Both the position numbers and the translations under genes were made by a program. A model generated the notes under the pieces. That model did not search any database. It was not told the origin of the DNA and worked only from the letters and a program-made list of their open reading frames with translations. 5,324 nt of DNA from Halomonas sp. (lineage in GTDB: Bacteria > Pseudomonadota > Gammaproteobacteria > Pseudomonadales > Oleiphilaceae), in assembly GCA_007135745.1 (NCBI GenBank), contig SLIH01000389.1:1-5324 (forward strand), given 5' to 3'. Shown one piece after another: positions 1 through 5,324 of this stretch (position 1 is the stretch's first letter; the number at the start of each line of letters is the position of its first letter).

Positions 1-851
1 CCCGGTTGCTGATCCTGGCCGCGTTCACCGCGTTTGCCTGCCTGGCCATGGATCACGTTGCCGGTGAGTTGTTGCAAGCGCTGTCATACGCCGCCGGATT
101 CCTGGGTACGGCACTGGCCTTCCTGATCGGTTTTCGCAACAACTCGGCCTACGGCCGCTGGTGGGAAGGCCATCACATCTGGTCAAAGCTCAAGTACGAC
201 TCACGAACCTTTGCCCTGCTGGTGCGGGGCATGATCGGTGGCGGGGAAGCCACCCGCACCGCGCGTGAGACACTGATCCGCCGGCAGATGGCATTTGCGT
301 GGCGGCTCAACCGGTTTCTGCGCAAGCTGCCGCCGGGCCGGGAAATCGACGGCCTGATCGATGACCGGGAACGCGCCGACATCGAAAAGCGCCAGACCCC
401 GCCGCTGGCTATCCTGGACATGCACAGCAGGGATCTGGGCGGACTTGCCGCAGAAGGCCATCTCGACGCCTACCGGCACGTGCGCCTGAGCGAACTGGTC
501 GCCGGCTTCAACGAGGTGCTCGGCAGCTGCGAACGCCTGAAAAAGACGCCGTTCCCCATGCAGTACACCTGGTTCATGTACTACACGCTGGTTGTCTTTC
601 TGCTGGTATTGCCGTTGAGCCTGGCCGGCCACCTGGGTTACTGGTCGATCCCGTTCTCGCTGGTCATCGGCTATGCCTACATCATGCTGGAGTACGTCGG
701 TCGGCACATCGAAAACCCGTTCGAGAACGCGGTCAACGATGTGCCCATGGACTACATTGCCCGCGCTATCGAGATCGATCTGAAGGAATTGCTCGGCGAG
801 CAGGATCTGCCCGAGCCGGTCAAGCCGGTCGGCAAGGGTTACTTGTACTGA
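1..851 (+). CDS. Bestrophin-family (UPF0187/YneE-like) membrane channel, 5' end missing
   Basis: Inner-membrane protein of the bestrophin family. Eukaryotic members are chloride channels and the characterised Klebsiella homologue is a pentameric cation-selective channel, so ion selectivity cannot be assigned here. The frame is open to the left edge (first whole codon at 3) and 281 codons are visible from the TTG at 6. Family members are usually about 290-305 aa, so roughly 20 N-terminal residues lie upstream and the TTG is probably not the real start. Counting from that TTG, hydrophobic segments lie at about 1-20 and 26-43, followed by the signature GFRNNSAYGRWWE (42-54). A long polar helical region follows. 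A second hydrophobic pair sits at about 187-208 and 212-231, followed by the family-typical IENPFENAVNDVPMDYI (235-251) and a C-terminal ELLGE. The stop codon (849-851) lies inside the 3' end of the convergent kinase gene. Family call is firm; physiological role is unknown. Confidence 0.9.
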   Translation, partial: RLLILAAFTAFACLAMDHVAGELLQALSYAAGFLGTALAFLIGFRNNSAYGRWWEGHHIWSKLKYDSRTFALLVRGMIGGGEATRTARETLIRRQMAFAWRLNRFLRKLPPGREIDGLIDDRERADIEKRQTPPLAILDMHSRDLGGLAAEGHLDAYRHVRLSELVAGFNEVLGSCERLKKTPFPMQYTWFMYYTLVVFLLVLPLSLAGHLGYWSIPFSLVIGYAYIMLEYVGRHIENPFENAVNDVPMDYIARAIEIDLKELLGEQDLPEPVKPVGKGYLY

Positions 852-2383
852 TAAAGGGCGAGCCGAATCATCCGGGCCATTTCGACGCGTGGGTAAGGCT
901 TGCTGAGCAGTAGTACGCCTGGATCCAGTCTTCCCTGATGGATGATGGCATTCTGGGTATACCCGGAAGTGTATAGCACCGCCAGGCCGGGACGCAGTTG
1001 TCCAGCGCGGCGCGCCAGCTCTACACCGTTGAATCCTCCGGGCATGACAACATCGGTAAACAGCAGATCAACCGGTACATTGCTCTGCAGGAGCTCGAGT
1101 GCCTGGAGGCCATTCGCGGCACTCAGTACCTGATAGCCCAGCACCTTCAGTTGCAGGCAGGCGTATTGTCGAACCAGTTCGTCATCTTCAACGACCAGGA
1201 TGGATTCGTGGCCGCCCACAGCGGTCTCCGGTTCGGCCTCGATTTCCCGGACTTCGTCGTTGTGATCCGCCCGAGGTAGATACATGCGTATGGTGGTTCC
1301 CTCACCCGGCTCGGAGTAGATCTTGATATGCCCGCGGGACTGCTTGATGAAGCCAAAGACCATGGACAGACCCAGGCCGCTGCCCTGGCCGACATCCTTG
1401 GTCGTGAAGAACGGTTCGAAAGCCTGGTCGATCACTTCAGGCGCCATGCCGGTACCGGTATCGGAAATGGCGATCATTACATAGGGCCCCGGCTCGACCT
1501 CGGCGTGTGCATCGGAATACTCCTGATCGATCGTGACATTGCTGGTCTCGATCGTCAGTTGCCCTCCCTGGGGCATGGCATCCCGGGCATTGATGCACAA
1601 GTTCAGTATTGCGGAATCAAGCTGGGTGGGATCAACCTTGGCACTCCAGCTATCTGATGCGGTGACCAGCTTCAGTTCGGTCTCCTCCCCCAGGGTGCGC
1701 TCGAGCAGTACCCGCATGCCGGTCAGTAAATCGTTGACATCCAGCGCCCTGGGCCTGAGTGGCTGCTGCCGTGCAAAAGCCAGCAACTGATGGGTCAGCG
1801 TGGCCCCCTTTCTCGCGGCATCGACGACGGTGCTGGCCAGCTCTTCGAGCTCTGGTTGATGCTCAAGCTTTTCGGTCAGCAGTTCGCCATTACCCAGGAT
1901 GACGGTCAGGAGGTTGTTGAAATCATGGGCCACCCCACCGGTCAACTGGCCGATCGACTTGACCTTGTGCAGTTGCCTCAGTTCGGATTCCATGCCCTCT
2001 CGGGCCGTGACATCCTGGATCAGTGACAGTACGGAAATCAGCTTGCCGGCTTCATCAATCAGCACCGAGTTGTACCACTCGCAGTGGACGATGCGACCGT
2101 CACGGGTATAGTTGCGGTTGAGGCTGATGTTGCGGTTCGTGGAGCCGGTCAGCAGGGCTTCCATGACCTGGTTGACTGATTCGGCATCGTCCTCGTGAAC
2201 GAACGGCCAGTCTTCGGGATGTTTCCCGCGGACCTGGTCTTCCGACCAGCCGAAAATCGCTTCAGCCTGTCCCGACCAGAATTTGACCCGGAATTCATGA
2301 TCCCACTCAATCACGCTCAACGGAGAATTGACCAGATGGAGGGTCAGTGTCTCGAGAACGCGATTAGGTTGGTGTGCTGCCAT
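839..2383 (-). CDS. Soluble hybrid sensor histidine kinase (PAS-HisKA-HATPase_c-REC)
   Basis: A 514-aa cytoplasmic hybrid kinase with no signal peptide or membrane segment, so it should sense an internal cue or a partner protein. An N-terminal PAS domain with PAC tail spans about 12-128. A short linker helix leads to the HisKA dimerisation domain, whose H-box GGVAHDFNNLLTVI carries the phospho-acceptor His153. The ATPase domain shows the N-box NLCINARDAM (261-270), G1 box DTGTGM (308-313), F-box FEPFFTTK (322-329) and G2 box GQGSGLGLS (332-340). The C-terminal receiver (about 394-510) has acidic residues Glu399/Asp400, phospho-acceptor Asp444 in FTDVVMPGG, Thr472/Ser473 and Lys495. All catalytic residues look intact. 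An in-frame stop lies eight codons upstream, with no alternative start between, so ATG at 2383 is the earliest start; it lacks an obvious Shine-Dalgarno. No response regulator, histidine phosphotransferase or output gene is adjacent, so target and signal are unknown. Its last 13 bp overlap the convergent bestrophin gene. Confidence 0.95.
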   Translation of the reverse strand: MAAHQPNRVLETLTLHLVNSPLSVIEWDHEFRVKFWSGQAEAIFGWSEDQVRGKHPEDWPFVHEDDAESVNQVMEALLTGSTNRNISLNRNYTRDGRIVHCEWYNSVLIDEAGKLISVLSLIQDVTAREGMESELRQLHKVKSIGQLTGGVAHDFNNLLTVILGNGELLTEKLEHQPELEELASTVVDAARKGATLTHQLLAFARQQPLRPRALDVNDLLTGMRVLLERTLGEETELKLVTASDSWSAKVDPTQLDSAILNLCINARDAMPQGGQLTIETSNVTIDQEYSDAHAEVEPGPYVMIAISDTGTGMAPEVIDQAFEPFFTTKDVGQGSGLGLSMVFGFIKQSRGHIKIYSEPGEGTTIRMYLPRADHNDEVREIEAEPETAVGGHESILVVEDDELVRQYACLQLKVLGYQVLSAANGLQALELLQSNVPVDLLFTDVVMPGGFNGVELARRAGQLRPGLAVLYTSGYTQNAIIHQGRLDPGVLLLSKPYPRVEMARMIRLALYQYK

Positions 2384-2418
2384 ACATAGTGGCCAGGTTG
2401 GGTTTTACCGAGCGTTCG

Positions 2419-2447
2419 AGTATAGGCCGGATTGCCCGATAATTGTA
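2419..2447 (-). promoter_or_regulatory. Candidate sigma70-type promoter for the hybrid kinase gene
   Basis: On the minus strand, TATACT (2424 down to 2419) matches the -10 consensus at 5 of 6 positions. It would start transcription near 2412, about 28 nt upstream of the kinase ATG. The hexamer 17 bp upstream (TACAAT, 2447-2442) is a poor -35, so the promoter would be weak or activator-dependent. This is a pattern match only. Confidence 0.3.
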
Positions 2448-2451
2448 TTTC

Positions 2452-2786
2452 ATGACCCAAAAGCGAGAACCGCCTCGCCTGTTATTGATCAAGCCGTTTT
2501 CGATGCACTGGCTGCCAGCGACCGAGTTCGCGTCGTCGTGTTGTTTGACCTGGAAGAACCGGTTTCACTGGCGTCTGTTGACCAGCGTGGAGAGCGGATT
2601 GGTGCTGTCGCCAGAACCACGGATGAAATACTCTCACGGCTTGGAGACGGGTTTGAGCTCTCGCATCGATTCGAGCTGGTAAGCGCCATGGCCGGGCTGA
2701 TTGATCGGGCTGCCCTTCAGCGCCTGGATTGCCAGCATGCGATCAACTATCTGCTGTTCAGCGATCGCTTCCAGGGCGCCCAATAA
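2452..2786 (+). pseudogene. Orphan I9-like propeptide of a subtilisin-family (S8) protease; probable gene relic
   Basis: A coding-like frame ends at the TAA at 2784-2786. From about 2478 it reads like the N-terminal propeptide (inhibitor I9 fold) of bacterial subtilases. The pattern is an FDALAAS lead-in, a strand RVRVVVLF, a helix IGAVARTTDEILSRLG, a strand pair around FELSHRFELVSAMAGLID, a helix RAALQRL and a final strand INYLLF, giving the beta-alpha-beta-beta-alpha-beta order. In the family this domain folds and inhibits an attached S8 catalytic domain, with an export signal in front. Here both are missing. In this frame there is no ATG, GTG or TTG between 2331 and the start of the domain. 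The only nearby ATG (2452) is in another frame, giving MTQKREPPRL before one missing base would be needed to enter the domain frame. I therefore favour a decayed 5' fragment over an active stand-alone inhibitor. The domain call is by pattern recognition, unconfirmed by search. Confidence 0.45.
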
Positions 2787-2918
2787 CGGGACGGAAACCT
2801 GAGCAGCCAGAGTCCCGGATTTCCCTGCTTCGTCAAGCCTGTCCAGATGCTTGCCGGAAACTATGCCAATACCTGCTTGTCCCAACCGGGAATGTCCAAA
2901 CCATACCTGTTTCGCACT

Positions 2919-2922
2919 GGAG
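2919..2922 (+). promoter_or_regulatory. Ribosome binding site fixing the S9 peptidase start at 2931
   Basis: GGAG lies 8 nt before ATG 2931. The frame is open further upstream to an ATG at 2847, which would add 28 mostly polar residues in front of the signal peptide and has no comparable site at good spacing. The Shine-Dalgarno and the position of the signal peptide both select 2931. Confidence 0.65.
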
Positions 2923-2930
2923 TCATCACC

Positions 2931-4823
2931 ATGAAAGCCTTTTCCTCAATAACGCTCAGCGTGCTGATGCTCACGATCAGCATGGGGTGCTTGTCCCTGC
3001 CGGTGATGGCCGATGGGCCAAGCTCCTCGCTGGCCTGGGAAGATATCTGTTACGCGGATGTCTGTCGTGCTACCGGTCATGATGGTGTGCGTAAAGCGAA
3101 AATTGCACCGACGGGTGATCGTATCGTGATGCATGTGCATGGCAAGGATGAGACCGGTCTGTTCTTGATCTCCAGTAACGAAGGTGAGGCGGAGTTCCTG
3201 GTTGAGGGTGCATCCCCGTACTGGTTTGAGGCAGGGAATGCCATTGTTTATGTGGCAGATAATAATCTGTGGATGATTGATACGGAAAAGAAAGTGCCCG
3301 TTCAACTGACGGATGACGAGCATGATGTTCGCAATCCCCGGCCTTCGCCGGACGGTAGTCAGATTGCCTTCTATAGTAGCCGGTCGGGGTATCAGGACAT
3401 CTGGCTGGTTGAGGCCGATGGATCTGCCGATGTGCGTCAGCTGACCAATGCATCCATGGCGTTGGAGGAGACTCGCTTTGTTCATGCCTGGTCACCGGAT
3501 GGAGACCAGATCGCCTACTTCTCCAGTGCTTCGGATTACTGGCATGATGATCTGTGGCTGGTAGAAGTGGAATCCGGACAGGCCAATCAACTGTCCAGCG
3601 GATTCATGGGCCGTGCCGAGCCGTCCTGGTCACCGGATGGTTCACTCATCGCTGCCTATGGGACCGCCAAAGAGGATTTCTGGTACGGCGACCTGGTGGA
3701 TCTGTTTATTGTCGATCTGGAGACCGGCGAGGATTACCCTCTGTCCATGGATCGGTATGCCATGGATATTGATCGCCCGGTCTGGTCCGGGGATGGAAGC
3801 GGGCTGTTCTTTCCGCGTCACGAAAGAGGAGAAGTGGAATTGTGGCGTGTGCCTCTGGCTGGCGGTGTTGCGACCCGGGTGACAAACATGGGTGGGATGA
3901 TTCATGCCTATGATGCGACCCCTGAAGCGGACCAGTTCCTGTTCGTCCGTTCCACTTCCATGCGAGGCAGGGAGGCGGATCTGCTCGATGAGCTTGGCGG
4001 CAAGCCTGAACAAGTGGGTCGGTTTGCCACCGACTGGCCAGGTTTGGTGGAGCCGGAGGAAATCAGCTATCGCAGCTGGGATGGCCAGTATATTCAGGCC
4101 TTCATGTTCAAACCATCCGGTTTCGATCCGACCGGGGACTATCCGGTGCTGGTGCAGGTCCACGGGGGCGGCACGAACTCCTACTACAATGGTCTGAACC
4201 TCGTTGAGCAGCGATTGGCCCAGCGCGGCTATGTGGTACTGGCCATCAATTACCGTGGTGGTTCCGGTTTCGGGCGCGGGTTCCAGGACATGGCCATCCA
4301 GGACTGGGCCAATGGGCAAGCGCGAGATGCCGCGGAAGCGGCGAGTTTCGCACGTCAGCAGGACTGGGCCAGCGGAAAGGTCGGCATCTATGGCTATAGT
4401 TATGGCGGCATCATCAGTCTGGCGGTGATCGCGCGGGTTCCGGGCGCCTTCGATGCCGCCGTCCCCATGGGTGGCATCTATGATTTTGCCGATGCCCATG
4501 AAACGGCGGATCGCCTGGGCCAGCTGTTTACCCGGGAAGGCCATGGAGGGACGCCAGACGAACAGCCAGGTGCTTACGCGGTCAGTGACTCTGTGGCACG
4601 ATTGGGTAATGTAGAAACGCCAGTACTCCTGATGCATGGAGAGGCCGATGTGCGAGCGCCCTTTCGCCAGTTCGAGATGGTGGTGGAGGAGCTGGAAAGG
4701 CATGGGAAGGTGTTCGAAAGCCACAGCTATCCCGACGAGCCTCATCGCTTCAGCAATCCGGAGAACCGGGTCGACATGTATCGTCGCCTTGAAGCCTGGA
4801 TGGACCGCTGGTTGCTGCCATAA
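2931..4823 (+). CDS. Exported S9-family serine peptidase (prolyl oligopeptidase/dipeptidyl peptidase-like)
   Basis: A 630-aa peptidase expected to cleave small peptides in the periplasm. Met1-Lys2 begins a signal peptide with a hydrophobic core at about 7-24 and a likely cleavage after VMA (25-27). Cys20 follows Gly, but Ser at -3 argues against a lipobox. The mature protein has only two cysteines, Cys40 and Cys45, which could pair. Residues about 50-370 form a beta-propeller with PD40-type SPDG signatures at 139-142, 188-191 and 234-237 and a degenerate WSGDG at 285-289. The C-terminal alpha/beta-hydrolase (about 395-630) has the oxyanion-region HGGG (411-414), NYRGGSGFGRGF (440-451), nucleophile Ser490 in GYSYGG, Asp573 in HGEADVRAP and His605 in DEPHRF. 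Length and order fit family S9 (S9B/S9C-like); the exact specificity cannot be read. An EE pair (179-180) sits just before the second blade, a position loosely like the substrate-amine-binding Glu pair of DPP-IV. It appears monocistronic. Confidence 0.93.
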   Translation: MKAFSSITLSVLMLTISMGCLSLPVMADGPSSSLAWEDICYADVCRATGHDGVRKAKIAPTGDRIVMHVHGKDETGLFLISSNEGEAEFLVEGASPYWFEAGNAIVYVADNNLWMIDTEKKVPVQLTDDEHDVRNPRPSPDGSQIAFYSSRSGYQDIWLVEADGSADVRQLTNASMALEETRFVHAWSPDGDQIAYFSSASDYWHDDLWLVEVESGQANQLSSGFMGRAEPSWSPDGSLIAAYGTAKEDFWYGDLVDLFIVDLETGEDYPLSMDRYAMDIDRPVWSGDGSGLFFPRHERGEVELWRVPLAGGVATRVTNMGGMIHAYDATPEADQFLFVRSTSMRGREADLLDELGGKPEQVGRFATDWPGLVEPEEISYRSWDGQYIQAFMFKPSGFDPTGDYPVLVQVHGGGTNSYYNGLNLVEQRLAQRGYVVLAINYRGGSGFGRGFQDMAIQDWANGQARDAAEAASFARQQDWASGKVGIYGYSYGGIISLAVIARVPGAFDAAVPMGGIYDFADAHETADRLGQLFTREGHGGTPDEQPGAYAVSDSVARLGNVETPVLLMHGEADVRAPFRQFEMVVEELERHGKVFESHSYPDEPHRFSNPENRVDMYRRLEAWMDRWLLP

Positions 4824-4839
4824 CAATGTTTTCCGGGCA

Positions 4840-4953
4840 TTGATCGAGCGCGAGCAGGACGAAGACATTTCGCCCCATTCGAATCCGCAGGCCGTGGCGC
4901 CGGAGCCGATCCTGGCGCAGCTTGAACGCTGGCGCGCACAGCGCGAGCAATAA
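4840..4953 (+). pseudogene. Short coding-like tail, unrecognised; possible 3' remnant of a lost gene
   Basis: Just after the peptidase stop, in a different frame, a 37-codon stretch from TTG 4840 to TAA 4951-4953 has a protein-like composition, rich in Glu, Arg, Gln and Pro. It ends in an amphipathic helix-like ILAQLERWRAQREQ. There is no Shine-Dalgarno or ATG, and the frame upstream is the shadow of the peptidase gene, so an independent gene is unlikely. It resembles a protein C-terminus left after a deletion, but I recognise no family. It could equally be chance. Confidence 0.2.
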
Positions 4954-4980
4954 TGCAGAGTCAGCGCCCTGGTTCATGGA

Positions 4981-5064
4981 GCCGCAGATTTCGCAGATTA
5001 ATGCAGATGACGTCAATACGCTTCGCAGGTCATTGAATCTGTGCCATCTGCGTAATCTGCGGTT
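4981..5064. repeat. Imperfect inverted repeat built from GCAGAT units (palindromic intergenic element)
   Basis: The left arm (4981-5012) contains GCAGAT at 4984, 4993 and 5003. The right arm (5036-5064) contains the complementary ATCTGC/ATCTGT at 5037, 5046 and 5055. Spacing is 9-10 bp in both arms. The outer parts pair best: CCGCAGATT at 4982-4990 faces AATCTGCGG at 5054-5062, then one mismatch, then CGCAGAT (4992-4998) faces ATCTGCG (5046-5052). The inner units pair with one gap around a loop of about 24 nt. Similar runs of CGCAGATT units are, from memory, scattered between genes in several bacterial phyla and give spurious ORFs. Transcribed, it could form a long hairpin between the peptidase and the FHA gene. 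No T-run follows it on the + strand, so it is not a standard intrinsic terminator. No transposase is nearby. Confidence 0.8.
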
Positions 5065-5160
5065 TCAAAAAACTCAGGCCCATAGAAGACGCCGTTTGGA
5101 CTGCATACTTGTCGGAATTTATGCAACACTGAAAGGTGCGGCGGAATTTTCTTGGGAACC

Positions 5161-5324
5161 ATGGTGTTGCAGCGCGCTTATCTGATAGACGAACAGCATC
5201 CGGATCGACCGCGTCGCATCCCTGTGGGGGAGTGTCTCGTGCTGGGTCGTTCGCAAGATTGTGGTTGTGTGGTCGACGATACGGCGGCGTCGCGTCGGCA
5301 TGCACAGATCGAGTCGCGCGGCGA
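5161..5324 (+). CDS. FHA-domain protein, N-terminal part only (runs off the window)
   Basis: The frame stays open to the right edge, giving 54 codons from ATG 5161. The visible part is the first half of a forkhead-associated domain, which binds phosphothreonine peptides. It shows a strand ending LVLGRS with the conserved Gly29-Arg30, a variable loop with DCGCVVDD, and the phosphopeptide-contacting SRRHAQIES with Ser44 and His47. With the domain at the very N-terminus, the rest could be anything from a small adaptor to a multidomain regulator such as a type VI secretion accessory or a cyclase; none can be chosen here. Start choice is uncertain. GGGA (5154-5157) is only 3 nt from the ATG but 6 nt from the in-frame GTG at 5164 and 9 nt from TTG at 5167. 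It is separated from the peptidase by the palindromic repeat and probably has its own promoter, which I could not identify. Confidence 0.85.
   Translation, partial: MVLQRAYLIDEQHPDRPRRIPVGECLVLGRSQDCGCVVDDTAASRRHAQIESRG

Larger units (their letters stand above)
2384..2930. other. 547-bp gap without an intact gene, between kinase and S9 peptidase
   Basis: The left part holds the presumed kinase promoter. Positions 2452-2786 hold a coding-like relic resembling an S8-protease propeptide, described separately. Positions 2787-2930 form the leader of the S9 peptidase gene. That leader has a good ribosome binding site just before its ATG but no -35/-10 pair I find convincing; TTGTCC at 2877-2882 followed by CATACC at 2902-2907 is the best I see and is weak. 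I see no tRNA, terminator hairpin with a T-run, or insertion-sequence end here. Confidence 0.6.

Noticed and set aside
201..707. 168-aa antisense frame opposite the bestrophin gene
   Set aside because: Low-complexity Gln/Arg/His-rich translation with no motif; the sense frame carries clear bestrophin signatures.
2634..2885. 83-aa minus-strand frame in the kinase-peptidase gap
   Set aside because: Its opposite strand carries the better-supported I9-like frame, and the minus translation shows no family pattern or ribosome binding site.
2847..2930. Longer start for the S9 peptidase at ATG 2847
   Set aside because: It would place 28 polar residues before the signal peptide; the Shine-Dalgarno at 2919-2922 points to ATG 2931.
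3642..4868. 408-aa antisense open frame inside the S9 peptidase gene
   Set aside because: It is the complement of a fully convincing peptidase with an intact catalytic triad. The translation shows no recognisable domain, and long antisense frames are common opposite GC-rich genes.
4930..4950. Intrinsic terminator after the S9 gene (GCGC/GCGC hairpin)
   Set aside because: The possible stem is only about 4 bp, and no T-run follows.
4981..5064. CRISPR array
   Set aside because: The units are only 6-9 bp, spaced 9-10 bp and arranged in two inverted arms; no repeat-spacer structure of CRISPR size and no cas genes.
5096..5125. Promoter TTGGAC / TATGCA ahead of the FHA gene
   Set aside because: Each hexamer matches consensus at only 3 of 6 positions, no better than chance in this stretch.
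4922..5185. 87-aa plus-strand frame across the palindromic repeat
   Set aside because: Its repetitive translation comes directly from the GCAGAT units; no ribosome binding site, and it runs into the FHA gene in another frame.

Overview
The window looks like ordinary chromosome from a moderately GC-rich Gram-negative bacterium, most likely a gammaproteobacterium. The assignment rests on a periplasm-directed S9 peptidase, a YneE-type bestrophin, a proteobacterial-style soluble hybrid histidine kinase, and a GCAGAT-rich palindromic repeat of a kind I recall from proteobacterial and other genomes. It is an inference from gene style only; the window has no taxonomic marker such as rRNA.

Layout. 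Positions 1-851 (+) hold the 3' part of a bestrophin-family channel gene whose first codons lie outside the window. Positions 839-2383 (-) encode a soluble PAS / HisKA / HATPase_c / REC hybrid histidine kinase, convergent with the bestrophin gene and overlapping its 3' end by 13 bp. Positions 2384-2930 contain no intact gene. They hold a likely promoter for the kinase and, on the + strand, a relic (or start-less small ORF) that reads convincingly as the I9-like propeptide of a subtilisin-family (S8) protease, with no catalytic domain behind it. Positions 2931-4823 (+) encode a 630-aa exported S9-family serine peptidase with a beta-propeller and an alpha/beta-hydrolase domain; its catalytic Ser, Asp and His are all visible. 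Positions 4824-5160 are intergenic and hold a short orphan coding-like tail and then a clear inverted repeat built from 9-10 bp GCAGAT units. From 5161 (+) a gene starting with an FHA domain runs off the right edge.

How the genes relate. I see no multi-gene operon. The kinase is transcribed against its neighbours, the peptidase appears monocistronic, and the FHA gene is separated from it by the repeat. The kinase (His-Asp phosphorelay) and the FHA protein (phosphothreonine recognition) are both signalling proteins, but nothing links them directly. The most unusual items are the orphan S8-propeptide-like frame and the palindromic repeat. I did not find convincing evidence of a new multi-gene system.
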